Shown here in pieces: positions 1 to 7,147 of a DNA stretch of 17,913 bases. The stretch spans positions 1-17,913 of the forward strand of contig WAJW01000042.1 in assembly GCA_015523685.1 (NCBI GenBank), written 5' to 3'. Below the pieces are notes generated by a model. That model ran no database searches. It saw only the letters and a list, made by a program, of their open reading frames with translations, and was not told the origin of the DNA. The stretch's first letter is position 1, and every line of letters starts with the position of its first letter. The translations under genes and the position numbers were made by a program. Origin of the DNA: Archaeoglobaceae archaeon (GTDB lineage Archaea > Halobacteriota > Archaeoglobi > Archaeoglobales > JdFR-42).

Positions 1-350
1 AGGTGAACACCATTTTCTCCAACTACAATGCTGTTGGTAGCAAAGATCGTGTATTCCTTTGTGAGTGGAGGACCAAGAAACTCCTTTATAAGTCCTGCAT
101 CAGCGGTAATGACGACATCAGGATTTCTGTATCCTTCTTTAACAAGCCTCACAATTGTTAAAGATGTTCTTGCCTCTGTAAGGCATTGGATCCCATATTC
201 TGACTCAAATTCAGGTTTTATGATCTCTTCCATCTCTCTCTGGAGGCTTCCTGCATACAGGACTTCAACCACTCTCTCACCGGAGGTGCAACCACTGAGA
301 GTAAGAAGAAGACCTGCAGTTGTTTTGAGCATGTTCCTCCGTGATATCAT
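1..350 (-). CDS. Molybdate/tungstate ABC transporter substrate-binding lipoprotein (WtpA/ModA-like), 3' end outside window
   Basis: The gene runs off the left edge; about 116 N-terminal residues are visible. The N-terminus has SRRNMLK, which matches the twin-arginine pattern, then a short hydrophobic stretch and LSGC, a lipobox. The product is therefore probably a Tat-exported lipoprotein on the outer face of the membrane. The mature part begins VEVLYAGSL, and later has a DVVITADAGLI stretch and TNSIVVG, all typical of the WtpA/ModA oxyanion-binding family. It would capture molybdate or tungstate for an ABC importer. I chose the ATG at 350 because it includes the twin arginines and lies about 26 bp after a TATA-like element, so the mRNA may be leaderless. 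A second ATG at 332 follows GGAGG by only 3 nt and would lose the Tat motif. Substrate (Mo, W or sulfate) is not settled by sequence. Confidence 0.83.
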   Translation of the reverse strand, partial: MISRRNMLKTTAGLLLTLSGCTSGERVVEVLYAGSLQREMEEIIKPEFESEYGIQCLTEARTSLTIVRLVKEGYRNPDVVITADAGLIKEFLGPPLTKEYTIFATNSIVVGENGVH

Positions 351-363
351 TCGAAATGTTTAA

Positions 364-382
364 GTATAAAATTTAATTTAAG
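364..382. promoter_or_regulatory. Overlapping divergent TATA elements for the WtpA-like gene and the Tfx gene
   Basis: Only 43 bp separate the two divergent starts. TATAAA at 365-370 lies 26 bp before the plus-strand ATG at 394. On the minus strand TTAAATTAAA (381-372) lies about 26 bp before the ATG at 350. Both genes would then be leaderless, and the two initiation complexes would cover the same DNA. Seen: the AT-rich elements and spacings. Inferred: promoter activity. Confidence 0.55.
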
Positions 383-393
383 TCTTTTGTTGA

Positions 394-813
394 ATGAATA
401 TGGTTGACATAAGGGATACATTTCTAACCGAAAGACAGTATGAGGTTTACATAAGGAGGAAAAGAGGAGAGACTCTAACCCGGATAGCCAGATCTCTCGG
501 TACTTCAAGATCCAACATCTGTGCAATTGAAAAAAAGGCGAAAATGAATATAAAAAAAGCATTCAATACGGTTAAGCTCATCCAGTCTCTTGAATATCCC
601 CACAGAATAACCATAGAATCGGGTACTGATCTTTACGACATACCCGGAATCATATACAGGCATGCGGACAGGGCGGGTATTAAAATACCCCTGAGCGGAC
701 CATCTCTGCTGAGATTGATTGAGGATAGATGCATGGATCGATTGAAAAACAGGCAGGTTCTCGCCGAGATCGTGATCGGAATAAACGACAGTGGAGAGAT
801 AGAGATTCTTTAA
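394..813 (+). CDS. Tfx family DNA-binding transcriptional regulator
   Basis: This 139-residue protein has an N-terminal helix-turn-helix at about residues 10-60 (FLTERQYEVYIRRKRGETL, then IARSLGTSRSNICAIEKKA). Its C-terminal half carries the DLYDIPGIIYRHADRAGIKIP and EIVIGI segments of the Tfx family. Tfx was described in Methanothermobacter as binding the promoter of a molybdenum formylmethanofuran dehydrogenase operon. Here the gene is divergent from a molybdate/tungstate-binding protein, which fits a role in molybdenum-related regulation, possibly of that transporter and of itself. There is no Shine-Dalgarno sequence, and a TATA element 26 bp before the ATG at 394 suggests a leaderless mRNA. 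An in-frame ATG at 400 is an alternative start. The gene ends 12 bp before the converging FTR1 gene. Family assignment is firm; target and ligand are inferred. Confidence 0.87.
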   Translation: MNMVDIRDTFLTERQYEVYIRRKRGETLTRIARSLGTSRSNICAIEKKAKMNIKKAFNTVKLIQSLEYPHRITIESGTDLYDIPGIIYRHADRAGIKIPLSGPSLLRLIEDRCMDRLKNRQVLAEIVIGINDSGEIEIL

Positions 814-825
814 GGGCACGTGACA

Positions 826-1629
826 TTACTTCCTGTATTTAGCCACGATCATTGGCAGGATGGTGATAAGATAGATTCCATGGACTATCAGTCTGATCCA
901 TTCTGCACTCACAGCATAGCCGAACATAACCGCAAAAACGCTTCCGATAAGCCCCCTGCTATGGAGTATCGAGGTCTCTGAAATACCAAGGCTATATGCT
1001 TTATCGAAAAGTGGATTATCCATTCCTTTCTCCTCTGCAAATTCCACAATTTCATGCGTTCCGTATCCTGCAAGCCCACCTGCTATGAGAACAAGAAGAA
1101 CACCTGTTATGAAGAAGAATTTTTTCAGACCGAACCTGTATCCCGCTCTGACAATCAGATAGGTGAGAACAGATGCGAGAGCAATACCCGCAACAGTACC
1201 CGTTATGGCTGAACTGGTATCCCTCACCGCAAAGGGTGTTATGAACAGGACTGTCTCGAAAGCCTCTCTGACCACAAATACAAATGAAATTAAGGCCATC
1301 CCAAAAGCACTCTTTCTCGAGGCCTCCTCCTCAACCTCCCCCCTCACGTCCTTACCGGCCATCCAGAATATCATGTAGGTCAGAACGATCACCGCAAGAT
1401 ATGCGGTAAGTCCCTCAAAAAGAGCCCTGGTATCTTCTTCAAGGCCACCGTAGAATGCAAGGACAGAACCCCCTGCAAGCAGCCCCGCAGTAACTGCGAG
1501 AACACCACCCAGAATTGCGTATTTCAGATCCTGAACTCTGCCCGTTTTCTTGAGGAACGTTATGAGGATGGCCACAAGGAGCAGAGCCTCAAAACCCTCT
1601 CTGAATGATATTATCAGTTCGGCAATCAT
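826..1629 (-). CDS. FTR1 family iron permease
   Basis: A polytopic membrane protein of 267 residues with about seven hydrophobic segments. It has two REGxE-type motifs, the family signature for iron binding within the membrane: REGFE at residues 10-14 and REAFE at about 121-125. FTR1 proteins import ferric iron, or in prokaryotes often ferrous iron oxidised during transport. No partner oxidase or EfeO-like protein is adjacent. I chose the ATG at 1629 because it lies about 26 bp from a TATA element and so could be the first transcribed codon; a GTG directly before it (1632) would add one residue. No Shine-Dalgarno is present. A perfect palindrome with TTAGG/CCTAA half-sites sits between TATA and start, suggesting repression by a DtxR-type regulator. 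Iron is the likely substrate. Confidence 0.9.
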   Translation of the reverse strand: MIAELIISFREGFEALLLVAILITFLKKTGRVQDLKYAILGGVLAVTAGLLAGGSVLAFYGGLEEDTRALFEGLTAYLAVIVLTYMIFWMAGKDVRGEVEEEASRKSAFGMALISFVFVVREAFETVLFITPFAVRDTSSAITGTVAGIALASVLTYLIVRAGYRFGLKKFFFITGVLLVLIAGGLAGYGTHEIVEFAEEKGMDNPLFDKAYSLGISETSILHSRGLIGSVFAVMFGYAVSAEWIRLIVHGIYLITILPMIVAKYRK

Positions 1630-1632
1630 CAC

Positions 1633-1650
1633 ATTTAGGTATGCCTAAAT
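1633..1650. promoter_or_regulatory. DtxR/IdeR-like operator palindrome of the FTR1 gene
   Basis: ATTTAGGTATGCCTAAAT has perfect 7-bp arms around a 4-bp centre. The TTAGG...CCTAA half-sites resemble iron boxes bound by DtxR/IdeR-type metal-dependent repressors. It lies directly between the TATA element and the predicted start, a position where a bound repressor would block RNA polymerase. The repressor gene is not in the window. Confidence 0.68.
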
Positions 1651-1660
1651 ATATTTAAAT
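1651..1660 (-). promoter_or_regulatory. TATA element of the FTR1 gene
   Basis: The sequence ATTTAAATAT is centred about 26 bp upstream of the ATG at 1629, so transcription should begin at or next to the start codon. The gene thus appears to have its own leaderless promoter, separate from the GTPase gene ending at 1684. Confidence 0.55.
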
Positions 1661-1683
1661 TTTTCGGCCATCCTAAAAGTCTT

Positions 1684-2544
1684 TCACTCTCTGAAGAGTC
1701 CTACTATACCCTCCGAATTCAGATCAAAACCGATAAATACCGCTCTTGGCTCGGTCTCTCTCCATGGCTGTACTTCATATCTGTCTCCCGATATCTGAAA
1801 TCTGCAGAAGGTTTCACATCTGACAAAACCCTTGGCCCTTATTACTCTGCCAAACTCCCCCTCTGCAAGTCTGTCAAGCAGTTCTTTCAATTCTTTCTGA
1901 GATAATTTTCTATTCGGGATTACAGAGATGCTCTCGAAATGCATGTCAAAATTCCTGTCTCTCACCACTCCTCTGTGTTCTCCCTCAGGAGAATGAAATC
2001 TACCATGGACGGTTCTGACTATCATGGCCTCTGGGTTTATTCTCTCGAGTTCTCTCTCGATCTCGTTAAGCTGTCCCTTTTCCACAAGATCTATCTTGTT
2101 TAAGAGGAGTACGTCAGCAGTTTCAATCTGATCGATGTAAAATTTGCCAAATTCTTCTGAATATTCCGTAAATGAGTCTGCATCGATCACACAGATAACC
2201 GGTTTTATCACATAGCTTTCCCGATGCCTGCAGTTTTCAATTGCAGAGAGAACGTTTCCCGGAGTGGCAACTCCCGAAGGCTCAATAACCAGCAGATCAG
2301 GTTTCAGTTCTTCATATATTTTATCAACGGTGTCCGGGATGGAGGCCCTGAGCGTGCAGCAAACGCATCCTCCAGGAAGTTCTATGATTTCAAGATCTCC
2401 TTTTTTGATGACTTCCCCATCAATGGATATATCTCCGAATTCGTTGACAAGAATTGCAACCCGTTTATCTCTGTTTTCGAGGTAGTGCTGTATGAATGAT
2501 GTTTTCCCTGCCCCAAAGAATCCGGTGACGATCAGTATCTCCAT
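1684..2544 (-). CDS. G3E family GTPase (CobW/YeiR/ZNG1 type metal chaperone)
   Basis: A cytoplasmic protein of 286 residues with the G3E GTPase features in order. The Walker A loop GFFGAGKTS is at 8-16, the metal-binding CVCC motif is at 60-63 in GGCVCC, the Walker B-like LLVIEPSG is near 84-91, and NKID for guanine recognition is at 149-152. A CobW-type C-terminal domain follows from about residue 205. The family loads metals (zinc, cobalt, nickel) onto client enzymes. The client here is unknown. The start has AAGGTGA at 2553-2559, 8 nt upstream and overlapping the stop of the DUF2249 gene, so the two are co-transcribed. It lacks the long His-rich tail of some relatives. No cobalamin gene is nearby, so I do not call it cobW. 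Confidence 0.9.
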   Translation of the reverse strand: MEILIVTGFFGAGKTSFIQHYLENRDKRVAILVNEFGDISIDGEVIKKGDLEIIELPGGCVCCTLRASIPDTVDKIYEELKPDLLVIEPSGVATPGNVLSAIENCRHRESYVIKPVICVIDADSFTEYSEEFGKFYIDQIETADVLLLNKIDLVEKGQLNEIERELERINPEAMIVRTVHGRFHSPEGEHRGVVRDRNFDMHFESISVIPNRKLSQKELKELLDRLAEGEFGRVIRAKGFVRCETFCRFQISGDRYEVQPWRETEPRAVFIGFDLNSEGIVGLFRE

Positions 2545-2557
2545 TCAGCATTTCACC

Positions 2558-2791
2558 TTATTTAATCTTCTTGATGTAGGCAACCCACTCTCTCTCCGAT
2601 ATCTCCTGTGTTTTCCACTCAAACTGACCCTCTCTCTCATGCATGAACTGGTAGTGCAGCGGAGCTGGATTGTGGTCATTTACCAGCTTTATGGTATCAC
2701 CGGGCTCAAGACTGTCAAAAAGCTCGAATATTTTTGGATGTCTTTCCCAGGGAGGCATCTCCCTCACGTCAAGAGTTATTTCTTTACCCAT
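2558..2791 (-). CDS. DUF2249 domain protein
   Basis: A 77-residue single-domain protein that matches DUF2249 over its whole length. Seen are the LDVREMPPWERHP segment, IFELFDSLEPGD, and the NDHNPAPLHYQF block near residues 38-49, followed by the tryptophan-containing C-terminus. The family is small, soluble and of unknown biochemistry; its members often sit near denitrification genes or with hemerythrin-type domains. The conserved DHxPxPL block and the histidines hint at metal or cofactor binding, but that is conjecture. The gene has its own TATA element (about 2843-2853) and the ribosome site AGGTGA at 2798-2803, and it is the first gene of a two-gene unit with the GTPase, which starts 13 bp after its stop. 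Confidence 0.85.
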   Translation of the reverse strand: MGKEITLDVREMPPWERHPKIFELFDSLEPGDTIKLVNDHNPAPLHYQFMHEREGQFEWKTQEISEREWVAYIKKIK

Positions 2792-2842
2792 TCAGTATCA
2801 CCTGTTCAATAATCTGCAATGCTGGGGGATATACCTTGTCCC

Positions 2843-2853
2843 TTATATATAAA
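2843..2853 (-). promoter_or_regulatory. TATA element of the DUF2249-GTPase unit
   Basis: CTTTATATATAAGG on the minus strand lies about 57 bp before the DUF2249 ATG. Initiation near 2822 would give a leader of about 30 nt that contains the AGGTGA ribosome site. It lies just past the stop of the pilus membrane-protein gene, so the unit is probably transcribed independently. Confidence 0.55.
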
Positions 2854-2873
2854 GCCTGTACAGTGTGATGTTG

Positions 2874-4832
2874 TTATATAAACACCGTGAAGAGAAGGTA
2901 TCCAATCAACAGCATGACTGCAGAATGTTTGAACCCTGAAGAAACGCTCCCTTCACCCATTACTCCCGCAACAAGGCCTGAGGATATCCCCTGAAGCACC
3001 GCAGCATGCATGAAAATCATTTTGTAGAAATCATAATCAAAAGATGCGAGACCTGCAAGCCCTCCAACCGAACCTGCTGCAGATCCCACCCGGGAAAACT
3101 GCTCAGAGCTCTGGGCAAGCACTGAAAGAAATGATGAGGAGAGGATGTAAACTATACCGATGAACACAAAGAAGGAGATGTATATTATTATCACATAAAT
3201 GAACATGTTTGTGGCCCTCTCCTTCCTCATGATCTCCGCATTTGAGGCATCCTTTGCGGATATCATCAGGACTTCTGTTACGTTTCCGCTTGATTTCATT
3301 GCCTCGATGAGAAGGGTTATTGTTCTGGAGAGTGAAAAAACTTTTAACCTGTTTGCAAATCTAACAAATGCATCTGTCAGGCTTGTGCCCCACTCTATAT
3401 CTTTCCAGATCTTCTCGATCTGCTTTCTAAGTGGTGACGTATCCGTTTTCCCTATAAGCCTGATAGCCTGATAGAGTGTCATACCGCTTTCATTCGTGCT
3501 CGCAAGCTTTCCAAGAAAATCCGGAATCATTCTCATAACCTTTCTGTCCTTTTTGTTCTTCATTTCGTAAAACAGGGCGAATGGAAATATCGCTATAAAC
3601 ACCCCGAGGAATATGTAATCATCCACCTGACCGATCCAGGTTTTCAGGCTTCCGGTGTAGTGGTATTTCATTATGTTGAAGAGGATGAAGAGAAGGGCTA
3701 CCGGAACTGATATGGAAAAAGACAGAACCGGTTTATCACGTACAAGTGCGAGAGGGTTTCTGAATAGCCTTCTAAGCTCATAAGATCTGACCTTCTTCCT
3801 TATTTTTTTGATTTCTTTCTCATATTCCTCGGGTATATCCCGTGGTTTTCTGATGCGCCACGTTTCCCTCAGCATGGGAGGGGTCCCCTCAGTACCGGGT
3901 GTTATTATCTTGATGACAAAGAGAAACATGATCGAGCCGACCGGCACCATGAGGTATATTATGGCCACCAGACTGAGGGGATTCCCGGAACCCATTATCA
4001 GCATTATGGTCTGAATAACTATGAGGAATAGAGGCCCTGCAACAAAGGCTGTAACATAAGATTCAGCCATCATTGCGAGAGTTTCAAGAAAACCCTTCTG
4101 TTCTATAAGAGCTTTTTCAAAAAAATAGTCCATTTTTTCGCTCAGATAGTGGGTGACGTCTCCACCGCTGTCAATTATGGTTATCAGTCCGTGCAAAAAT
4201 TCCTGGAAAAGTTCCGAGGGAGTATATGTTGTCAGATTCGCGAGGGCGGTTCGCAGATCCGTGCCCAGAAAGCTCATCTCTCTCAGCACGACCTTTGCTT
4301 CTCTTGAGACCTCATCATAAACTTCTTCGTGATTGGAAATTGATCTGAATATCTGAATGATGTTCATTCCGCCCTTGCTCAGGGCATACATGAATGTAAT
4401 TGCGTATGGAAGATTCCTGTCGATTCTGCTCTTTCTATCACTGGCCCTCATAGAGGGATACATGAGCATGAGCATGTAGATAATCAGGGCGAGAAAGATG
4501 GCGAGTATGGCAGTCACGATAATGGTGAAAATAATCTCCTTGTAGTTGAGCAACCACCACCACTCACGGGAGAGGCTTATATTGGTTATCCCTTCCGGTA
4601 GTCCGAAAAACTTTATAATTATAATGGATATTACAAGCCCCATCAGGGCCCCGACGAGTCCCATGAGAAGGGAGAAAAATTTTGCAGATGCAACGTACAT
4701 CTCCACCGGCAGGGGGATGTGGGCCTGCTTCAGTTTCAGGGAAAGATCGTAATAATCGCTCCTTCTGTTTCTGATTTTCTCTCCAAATATCTTGTATGCA
4801 ACGTTTGTCAGAAGAGAGGGCTTTGTTATCAT
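2874..4832 (-). CDS. Archaeal type II/IV secretion membrane protein with two GspF/TadC domains
   Basis: A 652-residue multi-pass membrane protein. Two GspF-type cytoplasmic domains are visible: the first around residues 145-240 and the second around 445-560, each followed by hydrophobic segments. Further transmembrane stretches lie near 50-125 and 375-420, and the C-terminus is hydrophobic. The doubled architecture is common in archaeal type IV pilus and FlaJ/TadC-like systems, where the protein is the inner-membrane platform that the ATPase drives. Its ATG overlaps the stop of the upstream ATPase gene by 4 bp (ATGA), so the two are translationally coupled. No pilin, prepilin peptidase or archaellum gene is present, so I cannot say whether the machine makes an adhesion pilus or something else. 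Confidence 0.88.
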   Translation of the reverse strand: MITKPSLLTNVAYKIFGEKIRNRRSDYYDLSLKLKQAHIPLPVEMYVASAKFFSLLMGLVGALMGLVISIIIIKFFGLPEGITNISLSREWWWLLNYKEIIFTIIVTAILAIFLALIIYMLMLMYPSMRASDRKSRIDRNLPYAITFMYALSKGGMNIIQIFRSISNHEEVYDEVSREAKVVLREMSFLGTDLRTALANLTTYTPSELFQEFLHGLITIIDSGGDVTHYLSEKMDYFFEKALIEQKGFLETLAMMAESYVTAFVAGPLFLIVIQTIMLIMGSGNPLSLVAIIYLMVPVGSIMFLFVIKIITPGTEGTPPMLRETWRIRKPRDIPEEYEKEIKKIRKKVRSYELRRLFRNPLALVRDKPVLSFSISVPVALLFILFNIMKYHYTGSLKTWIGQVDDYIFLGVFIAIFPFALFYEMKNKKDRKVMRMIPDFLGKLASTNESGMTLYQAIRLIGKTDTSPLRKQIEKIWKDIEWGTSLTDAFVRFANRLKVFSLSRTITLLIEAMKSSGNVTEVLMISAKDASNAEIMRKERATNMFIYVIIIYISFFVFIGIVYILSSSFLSVLAQSSEQFSRVGSAAGSVGGLAGLASFDYDFYKMIFMHAAVLQGISSGLVAGVMGEGSVSSGFKHSAVMLLIGYLLFTVFI

Positions 4833-6508
4833 GCTATCCCCAGCTGTTCAAGAACCTTTTCAGGCTTACTCTGGTATCCGTGAACAACAGCACTCACCCT
4901 CCTGTAGTCTTTTATATCGTGCTCTGCAAGATATTCGAGAATCTTCTTCCTCCTCTCCAGTTCTTCCTCGAGTTCTTTCGCACTCCATCCTCTGTGGACT
5001 CTGATCTCCTCAAGTGCTTTGGAACTGCCGACCATCCTGTGTTCATCCCTTACAGAATCCCATGCGAATACGGTGGATGTTCGGAGCATCTTTGTGTGGG
5101 GATCGAGATCGACGATTTCCGTGAGCTCTATGTTTCTCCTCACCCTCTTTCCTTCAACGTATGTCTGTGCCTGGATGCTGACTATATCGAGGGCCTCTAT
5201 CATTGGTCTCGGAACATTTATTGGAGGGTTTTCGAGTCTGTGAATGGCTCCACTGACGGAATCAGCATGCAGGGTGGAGTATGTTGTGTGCCCCGTTGAC
5301 ATCGCCTGAAAGAGAGTTAAAGCTTCTTTACCTCTCACCTCACCCACCAGAATGTATTCAGGCCTTTGCCTGAGAGCAGCTCTGAGAAGATCATACATGT
5401 CTATCTTTCCAATTTCACCCTGAAATGCATCCCTCGTTGTTGCCGGAATCCAGTTCTCATGGGGTAGCATGAGTTCTCTCGTATCTTCTATGGAAACAAT
5501 TTTGGCTTTTCTTGGTATGAAAAGAGAGACAGCATTCATTGATGTTGTTTTACCGCTTGCTGTACCCCCTGCAAAGATCAGACTTTTGTTGTTTTCAATG
5601 CACAGCCAGAGATACGCCATCTCTTCCGAAGAGAATGTCTTCCAGAGAATCAGATGAACGGGGGTGATAGGCTCATCTCTGAATTTTCTTATGGTGAATG
5701 TGGAGCCGTGACTTGTCACCTCCTTACCGAGGGTCATCTGTATTCTTGAACCATCTGGCAGGCTCGCATCCACCATCGGTTCTGCTATGGAAATATGTTT
5801 CCCGCATTTCTGGGCAAGATTAATCACATATGAATTGAGTTCCTCTTCATCGGCAAAAACAATGTTTGTTGCAACATTTGTGTAATTTCTGTGGAAAAGA
5901 TATAGCGGGACATTGTGGCCATTGCATGATATATCTTCAATAAGGCTGTCCTTCATGAGGGGAGTTATCCTGCCGTACTCCACAAAATCCCTTACAAGGT
6001 AATAGAGTATCTTGTAGTAAGAAACGGGTTCCATCTTTATCCTGAAATCCCTGATCAACCTGTCAACAGCATTCTTCAAAACCTCCTCCTTGTGTTCGTA
6101 GTCCTCTATATCCTCGAAAAGCAGGACATCTCTCAGTTTCTCTTCAAGTTCAGACTTGATTTCAAGCTCAACCGGATTGAGTTCTGGTTCGTTAACAACA
6201 TAGAGATAATCGTTCTCATCCTCATTGTAGAGGATTGAGACAAAAACATACGGTTCGTAAACCCAGTACCTGTCAACCTCCCTGTATCCTTCAAAGGTCT
6301 TTGCGGTCACAAGCTCCCCATGTTTCTCCCGGCTGTACGGTTCGACGACAGGTTTCTCTTTCGTCTTCTCTTTTCCAAGGAGCCTCCTTTTTTTTCTCGC
6401 CTCTTTTTTTACTTCTTCAATGGTGGATTCAATTTCAGTTTCCTTTTCGGCTGTTTCTACCTCTTCCCTCTTTTCCACCTGTACTGTTTTCTGCCGTCTG
6501 AGAAACAT
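4829..6508 (-). CDS. Type II/IV secretion system ATPase (GspE/VirB11/FlaI family)
   Basis: The hexameric motor for an archaeal pilus or secretion machine, 559 residues from the chosen start. In order: a strongly charged Glu/Lys-rich N-terminus to about residue 65, the N-terminal ATPase domain, Walker A GGTASGKTT (about 314-322), the Asp box SIEDTREL (about 339-346), Walker B ILVGEVRG (about 386-393) and the His box STGHTTYSTLHADS (about 404-417). All key residues are present. I start it at the ATG at 6508, preceded by AAGGAG (6515-6520) with a 6-nt spacer. A TATA element at about 6542-6551 would initiate near 6520, which is downstream of an in-frame ATG at 6538 (10 residues longer). It is coupled to the membrane-protein gene that follows. 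Confidence 0.9.
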   Translation of the reverse strand: MFLRRQKTVQVEKREEVETAEKETEIESTIEEVKKEARKKRRLLGKEKTKEKPVVEPYSREKHGELVTAKTFEGYREVDRYWVYEPYVFVSILYNEDENDYLYVVNEPELNPVELEIKSELEEKLRDVLLFEDIEDYEHKEEVLKNAVDRLIRDFRIKMEPVSYYKILYYLVRDFVEYGRITPLMKDSLIEDISCNGHNVPLYLFHRNYTNVATNIVFADEEELNSYVINLAQKCGKHISIAEPMVDASLPDGSRIQMTLGKEVTSHGSTFTIRKFRDEPITPVHLILWKTFSSEEMAYLWLCIENNKSLIFAGGTASGKTTSMNAVSLFIPRKAKIVSIEDTRELMLPHENWIPATTRDAFQGEIGKIDMYDLLRAALRQRPEYILVGEVRGKEALTLFQAMSTGHTTYSTLHADSVSGAIHRLENPPINVPRPMIEALDIVSIQAQTYVEGKRVRRNIELTEIVDLDPHTKMLRTSTVFAWDSVRDEHRMVGSSKALEEIRVHRGWSAKELEEELERRKKILEYLAEHDIKDYRRVSAVVHGYQSKPEKVLEQLGIA

Positions 6509-6541
6509 CACCATCTCCTTATTATTATCATCACACATATC

Positions 6542-6551
6542 ATATAAGTTT
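6542..6551 (-). promoter_or_regulatory. TATA element of the pilus ATPase operon
   Basis: ACTTATATGA on the minus strand predicts initiation near 6520, giving a very short leader whose 5' end is the AAGGAG ribosome site for the ATG at 6508. Confidence 0.45.
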
Positions 6552-6610
6552 TTTGATGAGTGGCAAACCGCTCTTTTTACATTATTCTCACAACCCCAAA
6601 AATATAAGGA

Positions 6611-6622
6611 GAAATATATAAG
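6611..6622 (+). promoter_or_regulatory. TATA element of the hemerythrin-DsrE operon
   Basis: GAAATATATAAG predicts initiation near 6644, about 15 nt before the ATG at 6659. The leader would be almost wholly the ribosome site AAGGAGGTGA at 6645-6654. A weaker TATA-like stretch lies at 6597-6608. Confidence 0.6.
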
Positions 6623-6658
6623 TAGTATTCACACTGTTAAAAATAAGGAGGTGATTGG

Positions 6659-7147
6659 ATGGTTGAGAATCCTGTGGAGATATTCAGGGATGACCACAGA
6701 GAGGTGAGGGACGATTTGCTGGAACTTGCCAGGGCCATTGAAGATAAAGATCTGAATAGGGCGGGTGAGATTCTTGACAGGCTGAACAGGCTTCTTGGAC
6801 CCCACTTCAGGTTTGAGGAGGAGGCACTTTATCCGGCAATGAGGAGATTTCTCGGTGAATATGTGGATTCACTGCTCAATGAGCATGATGGTGCAATAAA
6901 TGCTGCCAGAGAGCTTGTTGAGCTCATTGAAAGGGGAAGCATAGATGATGAAACAGCCAGAGATGCTGCAAATCGCACGAGAGCTCTATTGGTTCACGTA
7001 TCAAACTGTGATGGTATTGCAATCCTTGCTGAAAGGCTGGATAAAGAGGAAATAGAAGACCTCGGAAAGAAATTCCAGAGAATCAGAGAGGAAGGGGTCA
7101 CACTTCTTGACTGGGCAGAAACGATACGTAACAAAAGGGGTTCCTGA
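6659..7147 (+). CDS. Hemerythrin-like HHE cation-binding domain protein
   Basis: A soluble helical protein of 162 residues with a hemerythrin-type di-iron ligand set. His13 lies in RDDH, His49 and Glu53 in HFRFE, His76 in NEHD, and His113 and Asp118 in HVSNCD. The spacings H-x3-E and H-x4-D equal those of classical hemerythrin; one of the usual seven ligands (the HxxxH partner of His76) is not evident. A cysteine (Cys117) sits beside the Asp ligand. Roles known for the family are oxygen or NO binding and repair of iron-sulfur centres. The start has a near-perfect ribosome site, AAGGAGGTGA, at 6645-6654. Its stop overlaps the next start (TGATG), so it is coupled to the DsrE-like gene. Ligand identity (O2, NO or neither) is unknown. 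Confidence 0.87.
   Translation: MVENPVEIFRDDHREVRDDLLELARAIEDKDLNRAGEILDRLNRLLGPHFRFEEEALYPAMRRFLGEYVDSLLNEHDGAINAARELVELIERGSIDDETARDAANRTRALLVHVSNCDGIAILAERLDKEEIEDLGKKFQRIREEGVTLLDWAETIRNKRGS

Noticed and set aside
28..363. Plus-strand open frame of 111 codons
   Set aside because: It is the antisense of the substrate-binding lipoprotein gene, which has a Tat motif, lipobox and family similarity; the plus frame has none.
811..828. Hairpin or T-run terminator between the Tfx and FTR1 genes
   Set aside because: Only 12 bp separate the stops, and I see no T run or stem there.
1672..1679. Single half-site CCTAAAAG as a second iron box
   Set aside because: No matching second arm nearby; one half-site of this size is expected by chance.
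4796..5299. Plus-strand open frame of 167 codons opposite the ATPase gene
   Set aside because: Runs through the ATPase coding region, whose Walker and His-box motifs are clear on the minus strand; no family features on the plus strand.
6509..6538. Longer start for the secretion ATPase (ATG at 6538)
   Set aside because: No ribosome site before it, and it lies upstream of the transcription start predicted from the nearest TATA element; AAGGAG fits the ATG at 6508.
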